From: an uncultured Eubacteriales bacterium | GTDB taxonomy: Bacteria > Bacillota > Clostridia > Oscillospirales > Acutalibacteraceae | Assembly: GCA_934615635.1 (NCBI GenBank) | Contig: CAKTTT010000103.1 | Coordinates: forward strand, 1-8,465 | Direction: 5' to 3' | DNA length: 8,465 nt | In this document: positions 1-5,476 of the stretch, piece by piece | How the letters are laid out: every line of letters starts with the position of its first letter | Numbering within the stretch: the first letter of the stretch is position 1 | Position numbers and translations under genes: made by a program | The notes under the pieces: generated by a model | Seen by the model: the letters and a program-made list of their open reading frames with translations, nothing else | Databases searched by the model: none | What the model was told of the DNA's origin: nothing

Positions 1-55
1 TATCCGCAGCGGACCAGGCAAGCCCGGCCGCTACCCATCATCTAAAAAGGGATGA
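1..55 (+). CDS. Possible 3' tail of an upstream gene, not identified
   Basis: The first bases are open in all three forward frames. Frame 2 reads IRSGPGKPGRYPSSKKG and stops at TGA 53-55; frame 1 stops at TAA 43-45. The Gly/Pro/Lys-rich frame-2 peptide looks like a basic C-terminus, but it is too short to assign to any family or to prove coding. If real, the gene ends 6 nt before the deacetylase start and would be co-transcribed with it. This is an inference from composition and position only. Confidence 0.25.
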   Translation, partial: IRSGPGKPGRYPSSKKG

Positions 56-61
56 CTTTAT

Positions 62-937
62 ATGTACCTGATCCTTCATGTCAGAAAATGGCTGGCCGGC
101 GGGCTGGCGGCCCTGCTGTTGCTGGTGTCCGGCGCTATCCTGCTGCACGCCGCCCTGCCGGTGGACGCCGCCGTCGGAGAAGGCGACGTGAGGCTGCCGA
201 TTATCATGTACCACGGCATCCTCAAGGAGGAAAAAAGGCAGGGAAAATTCGTTATCTCCCCCGCGCAGTTCGAGGACGATTTGCGGTATCTGCAGGAACA
301 GGGCTACACCACCGTGGTGATGGCGGATGTGATCGATTTCGTCCTCAACGGCACCCCCCTGCCGGAAAAGCCCGTCATGCTGACCTTCGACGACGGATAC
401 TACAACGACTATGTCTACGCCTATCCCTTGCTGAAAAAATACAACAGCAAAATGGTGTTTTCTCCCATCGGCCGGTATGTGGATCAGTACAGCGACTCCG
501 ACGAACGCAACGCCAATTATACCCACGCCACCTGGGACGATATCAACGAAATGATCGCCAGCGGCCTGGTGGAGGTGCAAAATCACACCTACAATATGCA
601 CGCCAATCAGGGAGGACGCAAGGGGTGCATGAGGAAAAAAGGGGAGCCGGTGGAGGCGTATCAGCAGGCGCTGCGGGAGGATGTGGGGAAAATGCAGTCC
701 CGTATGGAGGAGATGACCGGCGTCATCCCCACCACCTTCGTCTATCCCTTCGGGGCCATCAGCAAGGAGGCACGGCCCGTGCTCAAGGAGCTGGGCTTCC
801 AGGCGACGCTGGTGTGCGAAAGCCGCACCAACACCCTCACCGACGATCCGGAATGCCTCTACGGCCTGGGACGGTATCTGCGCCCCAGCGGCATCGACTC
901 CAAAACCTATTTCACCAAAACAGTAAAGCTTCCTTAA
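62..937 (+). CDS. Polysaccharide deacetylase family protein (NodB homology domain), secreted or membrane-anchored
   Basis: This 291-aa protein begins with a signal peptide or anchor: basic n-region to residue 10, hydrophobic core about 11-31, and a possible cleavage site near VDAA (34-37). The NodB fold follows. Residues 45-51 (LPIIMYH) are the usual first strand. LTFDDGY (107-113) is motif 1, with catalytic/metal Asp110 and Asp111. NHTYNMH (174-180) is motif 2, with metal His175 and His180. FVYPFG (226-231) is motif 3. Family members remove N- or O-acetyl groups from peptidoglycan or other surface glycans outside the membrane. The His-His spacing in motif 2 is five residues rather than the four of classic HSxxH, a variant also seen in Firmicutes homologues. 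The ATG at 62 follows a purine-rich AAAAAGGGA site 9 nt upstream. The amidase gene starts 13 nt after the stop, so the two probably form a cell-wall operon. The exact substrate cannot be told from sequence. Confidence 0.9.
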   Translation: MYLILHVRKWLAGGLAALLLLVSGAILLHAALPVDAAVGEGDVRLPIIMYHGILKEEKRQGKFVISPAQFEDDLRYLQEQGYTTVVMADVIDFVLNGTPLPEKPVMLTFDDGYYNDYVYAYPLLKKYNSKMVFSPIGRYVDQYSDSDERNANYTHATWDDINEMIASGLVEVQNHTYNMHANQGGRKGCMRKKGEPVEAYQQALREDVGKMQSRMEEMTGVIPTTFVYPFGAISKEARPVLKELGFQATLVCESRTNTLTDDPECLYGLGRYLRPSGIDSKTYFTKTVKLP

Positions 938-943
938 AGGAGG
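936..943 (+). promoter_or_regulatory. Ribosome binding site that decides the amidase start
   Basis: AAAGGAGG overlaps the stop codon of the deacetylase gene. Two in-frame ATGs follow, at 945 and 951. Only the second has workable spacing (7 nt, against 1 nt for the first), so translation should begin at 951. Confidence 0.8.
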
Positions 944-950
944 AATGGTC

Positions 951-1688
951 ATGCCCGCCATTTTTCTCAGCCCGTCGGTGCAGGAATACAACGCCTACGC
1001 CGGCGGCGGCAACGAAGAGGACGTTATGAACCAGATCGCGGACGCGATGGAGCCCTATCTTCGCTCCACCGGTATCCGGTTTACCCGCAACGATCCCGAC
1101 CAGACGGTCGGCGCGGCTATTCGCCAGTCCAACGCCGGCAACTACGATCTGCACCTGGCCCTTCATTCCAACGCTTCCCCTCCCGCGCTTGCCGGGAAGC
1201 TTAGGGGCACGGATGTATACTACAGCCCCAACAGCGTCAGAGGGAAACGGCTGGCGGATATCATCGCCAACAACTTCCAGCGGATTTATCCCCTGCCGGA
1301 CCGGGTGCGCGCCCTTCCCACCACCTCTCTGGCGGAGGTTTCCCAAACCCGGGCGCCCACCGTCCTGATCGAAACCGCCTACCACGACAATCCCGAGGAC
1401 GCCCAGTGGCTGCGCACCCATGTGCAGGAAATCGCCCGGAATCTCACCCAGGCTCTGGCGGACTATTTCGGCATCCCCTTCATCGAAGCGCAGCCCGCCC
1501 GGCCGGGTACGGTGGTAACGGCCCGCGGCTCCCTGAATATCCGGAACAGGCCGAGCCTGGACGCCGCCGTCATCGGCTCCGTCCCTATGGGATCTACCCT
1601 CCAGGTGCTGGGACAATGGAACGACTGGTATGTGGTGGAATATAACGGCGTTACCGGCTACGCCAGCCGCCGGTATATAGAAGCCTGA
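951..1688 (+). CDS. N-acetylmuramoyl-L-alanine amidase (Amidase_3 type) with C-terminal bacterial SH3 domain
   Basis: This 245-aa protein would cleave the bond between MurNAc and L-Ala in peptidoglycan. The Amidase_3 domain spans about 1-176. GGNEED (19-24) supplies the metal-ligand Glu, HLALHSNA (68-75) supplies the metal His at 72, and VLIETAYHDN (138-147) carries the catalytic Glu141. The N-terminal loop that normally reads DPGHGG, with the first zinc His, is instead SPSVQEYNAYAGGG, with no His. From memory, a clostridial subfamily shares this form. A bacterial SH3 domain (SH3_3) fills about 186-245: it opens with LNIRNRPS, continues through WYVVEYNGVTGYAS, and probably binds the wall. No signal peptide is visible, so the enzyme may be released by lysis or exported another way, as with endolysins or mother-cell lytic enzymes. 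It is translationally close to the deacetylase. Confidence 0.88.
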   Translation: MPAIFLSPSVQEYNAYAGGGNEEDVMNQIADAMEPYLRSTGIRFTRNDPDQTVGAAIRQSNAGNYDLHLALHSNASPPALAGKLRGTDVYYSPNSVRGKRLADIIANNFQRIYPLPDRVRALPTTSLAEVSQTRAPTVLIETAYHDNPEDAQWLRTHVQEIARNLTQALADYFGIPFIEAQPARPGTVVTARGSLNIRNRPSLDAAVIGSVPMGSTLQVLGQWNDWYVVEYNGVTGYASRRYIEA

Positions 1689-1711
1689 TCTTTATTCCTG
1701 AAAAAAGCACC

Positions 1712-1743
1712 CGCCGGTTATTGACATATGTCAATAACCGGCG
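1712..1743. promoter_or_regulatory. Perfect 32-bp palindrome, probable operator over a promoter
   Basis: The 32 bases form an uninterrupted perfect inverted repeat with no spacer. The outer arms are CGCCGG/CCGGCG and the core is TTATTGACATATGTCAATAA. The -35 hexamer of the next promoter lies inside it, and the palindrome ends exactly where the -10 begins. The inner 14 bases (TTGAC-ATAT-GTCAA, 1721-1734) resemble Crp/Fnr-type half sites. No T-run follows on the + strand, so it is a poor forward terminator. Position over the -35 suggests a repressor site, possibly bound by the adjacent DUF134 helix-turn-helix protein. That is inference. Confidence 0.65.
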
Positions 1744-1749
1744 TAAACT
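1721..1749 (+). promoter_or_regulatory. Sigma-A-type promoter for the DUF134/NifX-like operon
   Basis: A consensus -35 TTGACA (1721-1726) is followed by a 17-bp spacer and TAAACT (1744-1749), matching four of six consensus -10 positions. Transcription would start near 1756 and give a very short leader of about 19 nt containing the GGGAGGG ribosome binding site before the ATG at 1775. The match is by eye. Confidence 0.6.
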
Positions 1750-1774
1750 ATAGGGGAGGAAGGGAGGGATCCCC

Positions 1775-2182
1775 ATGCCCCGTCCATCCAAATGCAGGCG
1801 CGTCTGCCTCATGCCTCCCGGCGGTACATTCGGTCCCCTGCAACGGGAGAAACCGGTGGAAACCCTCGTCATGACCGTCGACGAATACGAAACCATCCGT
1901 CTGATTGATCTTATGGGCTATACACAGCAGGACTGCGCCCGCCAGATGGGGGTTGCCCGCACCACCATTCAATCCACCTACAACCGGGCGCGGCACAAGC
2001 TGGCCCGAATGCTGGCGGAAGGCAAAGATCTGCGGATTTCCGGCGGGGATTACCGGCTCTGTCCCCATCAGGAGGAATGCGGCGGCAAATCCTGCCGTCG
2101 CCGCTGCCCCGTCCGCTGTACCGCCTGCGATCAATGCGGCCGCACACCTCCGGGACCGGCGGAACCGGGCTCCGGCAAATAA
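1775..2182 (+). CDS. DUF134 family helix-turn-helix protein
   Basis: This 135-aa protein has the DUF134 layout. The N-terminus is MPRPSKCRRVC. Next come a DEYETIRLIDLMGYTQ segment (36-51) and a helix-turn-helix resembling sigma factor region 4 at about 50-80 (QQDCARQMGVARTTIQSTYN). The domain ends at ISGGDYRL (88-95). The C-terminal tail holds seven Cys in 96-121 (CPHQEEC, C, CPVRCTACDQC), a pattern suited to binding a metal or Fe-S cluster. Members are presumed DNA-binding regulators and are often found beside NifX/NifB-like proteins, as here. The ATG at 1775 sits 6 nt after GGGAGGG. The promoter just upstream is covered by a perfect palindrome, which fits autoregulation in response to metal, Fe-S or redox state. 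Target and signal are not known from sequence. Confidence 0.88.
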   Translation: MPRPSKCRRVCLMPPGGTFGPLQREKPVETLVMTVDEYETIRLIDLMGYTQQDCARQMGVARTTIQSTYNRARHKLARMLAEGKDLRISGGDYRLCPHQEECGGKSCRRRCPVRCTACDQCGRTPPGPAEPGSGK

Positions 2183-2209
2183 ACGACAAGGAAAAGGAAG
2201 GATGTTCTG

Positions 2210-2614
2210 ATGAAACTCGCAGTCACGTATGAAAACGGTCAGGTATTTCAGCATTTCGGCCATTGCCGCCAGTTTAAGCTGTATACGGTGGAGGATGGCC
2301 GGATCATCGCTTCCGAGGTGGTGGACACCAACGGCAGCGGTCACGGCGCCTTGGCGGGCTTCCTCCAGGCCAAAGGGATCGATACCCTGATTTGCGGCGG
2401 CATCGGCGGCGGCGCCCGCACGGCGCTGGCCCAGGCGGGAATCGCCCTCTATCCCGGGGTGACCGGGGATGCCGACCGGCAAGCAGAGGCGCTGGTGGCC
2501 GGCACCCTGCGCTATCAGCCGGACGCCGTTTGCGCCCACCACCACGGAGAATCGGAAAACGGCGGTCACGCCTGCCACGAACACACCGACGGCTGCGCCG
2601 GCGGTCATTGCTGA
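2210..2614 (+). CDS. NifX/NifB-like dinitrogenase iron-molybdenum cofactor-binding family protein
   Basis: This 134-aa protein has the Nitro_FeMo-Co fold seen in NifX, NafY and the MTH1175-like small proteins. It opens with MKLAVTYENGQVFQHFGHC, with His15 and His18 as likely ligands. FKLYTVEDGRI follows, then GHGALAGFLQAKGIDTLICGGIGGGA (45-69) and YPGVTGDADRQAEAL (81-95). The last ~27 residues are rich in metal ligands: HHH at 110-112, HACHEH at 120-125, then C129 and HC at 133-134. No nitrogenase gene is nearby, and such stand-alone proteins occur in non-diazotrophic anaerobes, where they may carry or sense an iron or molybdenum cluster. The gene follows the DUF134 gene by 27 nt with an AAGGAAGG site 8 nt before the ATG, so the two are one operon. 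Confidence 0.87.
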   Translation: MKLAVTYENGQVFQHFGHCRQFKLYTVEDGRIIASEVVDTNGSGHGALAGFLQAKGIDTLICGGIGGGARTALAQAGIALYPGVTGDADRQAEALVAGTLRYQPDAVCAHHHGESENGGHACHEHTDGCAGGHC

Positions 2615-2627
2615 AGCAGGAGAAAGA

Positions 2628-2644
2628 AGAAGCGGATCGCTTTT
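2628..2644 (+). terminator. Weak possible terminator after the NifX-like gene
   Basis: A short hairpin (AAGCG, loop GAT, CGCTT, plus a G-T and an A-T pair) lies 14 nt after the stop and runs into TTTT at 2641-2644. The stem is only 5-7 bp and uses part of the T-run, so it is at best a weak intrinsic terminator. Confidence 0.25.
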
Positions 2645-2749
2645 CACGCCGTAATAAGCTGATCGGCCATACCACCGCTATCGGCTCTCCATGCTCCGCG
2701 GCGCAAGGCTCCCCAGCGGGGAATGCCTCACAGCCACGGGACGCTGCGC

Positions 2750-3049
2750 GCGGCTGTCGCCGGAAAAATGACCGGTCGGAAAGCAGCCTGCCGTCTGTTT
2801 ATGGCCCTCGCTGCAGAGGGAGGGGGAGCCGCCATCCGGCGTCTGCCGGAAAGGTAGGGCGTCCCCCGGTATCCCTTCCAGAGCCTCCGCGGCTACCAGG
2901 AAGCTCACCGGATCCCACGCCGTCCGGGCAGCCATCATGTGGTTTCCCGTCGCTCCCTTTTTCGCCCGGCTCCTGCCACAAGCAGAACCCGCTTCCCAGG
3001 GTCCGGCGAATGTACGCAGCGCGGCAACCCGTAAACGGGTCAAATGCAC
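2750..3049 (-). pseudogene. Possible decayed fragment, weakly like a nucleoside hydrolase
   Basis: The minus-strand frame starting at 3049 stays open for 123 codons. It contains FAGPWEAGS (residues 14-22) and, after a short gap, ARTAWDPVSFLVAAEALEG (41-59). From memory, inosine/uridine-preferring nucleoside hydrolases carry a similar pair in their C-terminal half: a GWEVG-like strand followed by an S-W-D-P-V/T helix. The segment between them is shorter than usual, no N-terminal DTD metal motif is present, no ribosome binding site is evident, and the sequence after residue 60 is not recognisable. If real, it is a truncated and frameshifted relic lying beyond the terminator of the phosphonate operon. 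Chance resemblance is quite possible. Confidence 0.25.
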
Positions 3050-3121
3050 TTGTTTTTATAAAGTCTTTGCTGCCGATCCCCGGCTTTCCCGGGGAAATGC
3101 TCAAGCCAATATATACAAACC

Positions 3122-3155
3122 AACGGGACCGATGCCTTTTGGCATCGGTCCCGTT
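3122..3155. terminator. Strong intrinsic terminator, perfect 15-bp stem, probably bidirectional
   Basis: AACGGGACCGATGCC (3122-3136) pairs perfectly with GGCATCGGTCCCGTT (3141-3155) around a TTTT loop. On the + strand it runs into TTTT (3154-3157). On the - strand it is followed by an interrupted T-rich tail (TTGGTTTGTATAT). It lies 28 nt past the stop of the phosphonopyruvate decarboxylase gene and therefore closes the minus-strand phosphonate operon. It could also stop + strand transcripts from the DUF134/NifX side. Confidence 0.85.
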
Positions 3156-3183
3156 TTAACAACTGTTTCTTTTCAACTCATCC

Positions 3184-4308
3184 TCATTCCAGCCCGCGCA
3201 GATAGTCCATAAAGCCTTCCTTGTTTTCCCGCGCCGTCGTCGTGGGCCGGCCCAGATCCTCCCGGGCGCCGATGGAGCATTTGACTTCAATCATGCTCAG
3301 TTCCGATCTGGTTTTGGCGGCGGCCAGCTCCCGGTCCAGCGCCTCAAAGCTGTCCACACTGACGGCATAGGGATAGCCGCACGCCCTGGCCAGCGCGACA
3401 AAATCGATCTTCCCCGCCACGGTGGGCATACCGCCCACCGTTTCATGGGCCCCGTTGTTGATGATCACATGAACCATATTGCCGGGGTGATGGGCCCCTA
3501 AAACGGCCATGGCTCCCATATGCATCAGCACCGCGCCGTCCCCGTCCACACACCAGATCTTCGCGCCGGGCTTGTGGACAGCGACTCCCAGCGCGATGGA
3601 GGAACTGTGCCCCATCGAACCGACCGTGAGAAAATCGTACCGATGGCTCTGGCCGTTGGCCTCGCGGATCTCGAACAGCTCCCGGCTGGCCTTGCCGGTG
3701 GTGGATACGATGGGGTCCTCCCCCGACGCCGCCACAATATGCCGGATGATCTCCTCCCGAGACATGGCGTAATCATTGGCATAGGCGGTCTTCCCGTCAT
3801 AGGTGAGCGCACCCTTGCGCACAACGAACGCCACATCTCTGCCCTGCGCCAGAAGGCCCCGGAAATCCTCCATGGCCGCCGCCGCTTCCTCCTCCGTGGT
3901 GTCCCGGCCGATGACAAAAGCCTTTATCCCCATATCCTCCAGCAGCTTGAGCGTCACCTCGCCCTGGTAGATATGCTGCGGTTCGTCGTGAACGCCGGGT
4001 TCCCCCCGCCAGCCCACAATAAAAATCATCGGGATCCCATAAACCTTCTCGTTCAGGAGGGAAGCCACCGGGTTGATGATGTTTCCCTCCCCGCTGTTCT
4101 GCATATACACGACGGGTACCCGGCCTGTGGCCAGATGGTAGCCCGCCGCCAGAGCCGTGCAGTTCCCCTCGTTCGCTGCAATCACATGATGCCGCGGATC
4201 GATGCCGTAGGTGTTCATCAAATAGTTACAGAGCGTTTTCAACTGCGAGTCCGGCACCCCCGTGTAAAAGTCGACGCCGATCATTTCCACAAGTTTTTCT
4301 ACCTTCAC
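3184..4308 (-). CDS. ppd: Phosphonopyruvate decarboxylase (TPP-dependent)
   Basis: This 374-aa protein decarboxylates 3-phosphonopyruvate to phosphonoacetaldehyde, the irreversible step that pulls the unfavourable PEP mutase reaction forward. The fold is that of a short TPP enzyme: an N-terminal Pyr domain with AANEGNCTALAAGYH (44-58, activating Glu47), the family segment VGWRGEPGVHDEPQH (98-112), and a C-terminal PP domain with the Mg/TPP motif GDGAVLMHMG (256-265) through IINNGAHETVGG (283-293). The length fits the roughly 375-aa family. Translation starts at GTG 4308, with an AGGAAGGGA site (4317-4325) 8 nt upstream; no better ATG is available. It lies 22 nt behind the reductase gene and is the last gene before the terminator. 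Related sulfopyruvate decarboxylases are an alternative by fold, but the neighbouring PEP mutase makes the phosphonate role secure. Also known as aepY or fom2 in other systems. Confidence 0.93.
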   Translation of the reverse strand: MKVEKLVEMIGVDFYTGVPDSQLKTLCNYLMNTYGIDPRHHVIAANEGNCTALAAGYHLATGRVPVVYMQNSGEGNIINPVASLLNEKVYGIPMIFIVGWRGEPGVHDEPQHIYQGEVTLKLLEDMGIKAFVIGRDTTEEEAAAAMEDFRGLLAQGRDVAFVVRKGALTYDGKTAYANDYAMSREEIIRHIVAASGEDPIVSTTGKASRELFEIREANGQSHRYDFLTVGSMGHSSSIALGVAVHKPGAKIWCVDGDGAVLMHMGAMAVLGAHHPGNMVHVIINNGAHETVGGMPTVAGKIDFVALARACGYPYAVSVDSFEALDRELAAAKTRSELSMIEVKCSIGAREDLGRPTTTARENKEGFMDYLRGLE

Positions 4309-4316
4309 GACGTTTA

Positions 4317-4325
4317 TCCCTTCCT
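4317..4325 (-). promoter_or_regulatory. Ribosome binding site supporting a GTG start for ppd
   Basis: On the - strand AGGAAGGGA lies 8 nt before GTG 4308, inside the 22-nt gap after the reductase stop. It supports the non-ATG start, and a rarer start may set the dose of the decarboxylase. Confidence 0.7.
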
Positions 4326-4330
4326 ATCCG

Positions 4331-5452
4331 TCAATCGATGGCCAGAATCCGGCGATAAAGCGTTTCCAATGCCCCGTCGTCCAGCCTGACCGGATTGTTT
4401 TTCAGGCGGACCGGGTTCACCGACGTTTTGAGGAGCTGGAGCTCCCCCTCCCCTTTCCTCTCCGGCGGAGCCAGCTCCAGATCGGCCAGGAACGCCTGGA
4501 AGCGGGCGATGGCCGCCTGCGCGTCCGCGCAGCCCATGGCGTCGGCGATTTCCCCGAACACCGAACGCAGATACCCCTTCCCCCTGGGATCCACGCATTC
4601 CTCCACATGGGCCGTCATATAAGGCCAAAGAGCCGCCACGCACAACGCCGCCGCATGGCCGTGGGCGATGCCGTACAGGCTGGTCAGCTTGTAGCACATG
4701 GCGTGGCCCGCGGTGGTCTGGGTGATATTGATGGCCCTGCCCGCCAGGTTCGCGGCCTTGAGCATGGCGGCGTTTCCCCCGTCGTCATTGGCCAGATACC
4801 GGTCCTTGTTTTCCAAAATCATCCGGATCGCCTCCCGGGCAAACGCCTTGCTCTCCTGGGTGGAATTGACCGACCAGAAGGATTCCAGCGCGTGGCAGAA
4901 AGCATCCATCATGGTGGCCTTTTTCTGATAGGCGGGCAGTGTTTTCAGCACGGATGCGTCCATCAGCACCGCGGAGGGAATACAGCTTTCATCGCAAACG
5001 GACTGCTTCTCCCCCTTATAATAAACGACCGCATAGCGGGTGGCCTCGCTTCCGGTGCCCGCTGTGGTGGGAACCGCCAGCAGCGGTATATCGTTGGGGA
5101 CGATCTTCTGCTCCAAATAGTTGATACCGGGATCCATATGGGCGTAGAGCTTGATGCATTTGGCCACATCCATGGCGCTGCCGCCCCCCACGGCGATGAT
5201 CAGGTCGCAGCTCTCCTCCCGGAAAAGCCGCACGCCCTCCACCGCCGATTCATAAAGCGGATTGGGCTGGAAGCGGTCAAATCGAGCCACCTTCACCCCG
5301 AGACGCCGCTCCAAGGCATCGAAATACCCGCTGATCCGCAGGAAGGGCAGGGCGCTGTCGCATACCAGCAGCACCCGTTCGGCCCCCGTCTCCCTCAGAT
5401 ACGCATCCAGCTCCGCATAATTCTCGCTTGCATTCAGGATTCTCTGTGTCAT
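4331..5452 (-). CDS. Phosphonoacetaldehyde reductase (iron-containing alcohol dehydrogenase family)
   Basis: This 373-aa group III alcohol dehydrogenase most likely reduces phosphonoacetaldehyde to 2-hydroxyethylphosphonate with NAD(P)H. The dinucleotide motif GGGSAMD is at 89-95 and TTAGTGSE at 129-136. All four metal ligands are present with family spacing: Asp183 and His187 (DAFCHALE), His250 (GHAMCYKL) and His264 (GIAHGH). The C-terminal stretch SVNPVRLKNNPVRL (344-357) resembles what I recall of phosphonoacetaldehyde reductases such as PhpC. The gene starts 24 nt after the PEP mutase stop, with AGAGGG 8 nt before the ATG, and is followed by ppd, so all three intermediates are handled in one operon. 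With a reductase and no aminotransferase, the pathway leads to hydroxyethylphosphonate rather than 2-aminoethylphosphonate. From sequence alone, another aldehyde or alcohol substrate could not be excluded; context carries the call. Confidence 0.9.
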   Translation of the reverse strand: MTQRILNASENYAELDAYLRETGAERVLLVCDSALPFLRISGYFDALERRLGVKVARFDRFQPNPLYESAVEGVRLFREESCDLIIAVGGGSAMDVAKCIKLYAHMDPGINYLEQKIVPNDIPLLAVPTTAGTGSEATRYAVVYYKGEKQSVCDESCIPSAVLMDASVLKTLPAYQKKATMMDAFCHALESFWSVNSTQESKAFAREAIRMILENKDRYLANDDGGNAAMLKAANLAGRAINITQTTAGHAMCYKLTSLYGIAHGHAAALCVAALWPYMTAHVEECVDPRGKGYLRSVFGEIADAMGCADAQAAIARFQAFLADLELAPPERKGEGELQLLKTSVNPVRLKNNPVRLDDGALETLYRRILAID

Positions 5453-5476
5453 TCCGTATTCCCTCTGCCTATGGCG

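Larger units (their letters stand above)
2615..3121. other. Gene-poor stretch of about 500 bp with small hairpins
   Basis: No intact gene with a convincing start and ribosome binding site is seen on either strand, and the long + strand reading frame here is Arg/Pro/Ser-rich low-complexity translation. The stretch holds a weak hairpin right after the NifX-like gene (2628-2644, AAGCG/CGCTT with T4), a 6-bp hairpin ACCCGT/ACGGGT at 3027-3040, and a 7-bp hairpin TCCCCGG/CCGGGGA at 3077-3095. A possible decayed minus-strand gene is listed separately. No riboswitch or tRNA is recognised. Confidence 0.5.

Noticed and set aside
945..950. ATG at 945 as the amidase start
   Set aside because: It is only 1 nt from the AAAGGAGG site; ATG 951 has 7-nt spacing.
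38..991. A 317-codon minus-strand frame opposite the deacetylase
   Set aside because: It is antisense to a gene with three intact NodB motifs and has a hydrophobic, His/Gly-rich translation typical of a shadow frame.
1712..1743. The 32-bp palindrome as a terminator of the amidase operon
   Set aside because: There is no T-run after the stem on the + strand. On the - strand a T6 does follow about 5 nt away, but no minus-strand gene runs into it.
1775..2614. Reading the DUF134/NifX-like pair as part of a nitrogen fixation cluster
   Set aside because: No nifH, nifD, nifK, nifE, nifN or full NifB is present in the window, and stand-alone pairs of this kind are common in anaerobes.
2392..3159. 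A 255-codon + strand frame overlapping the NifX-like gene and the following gap
   Set aside because: It begins out of frame inside a well-supported gene, has no start signal, and its translation is Arg/Pro/Ser-rich low-complexity sequence.
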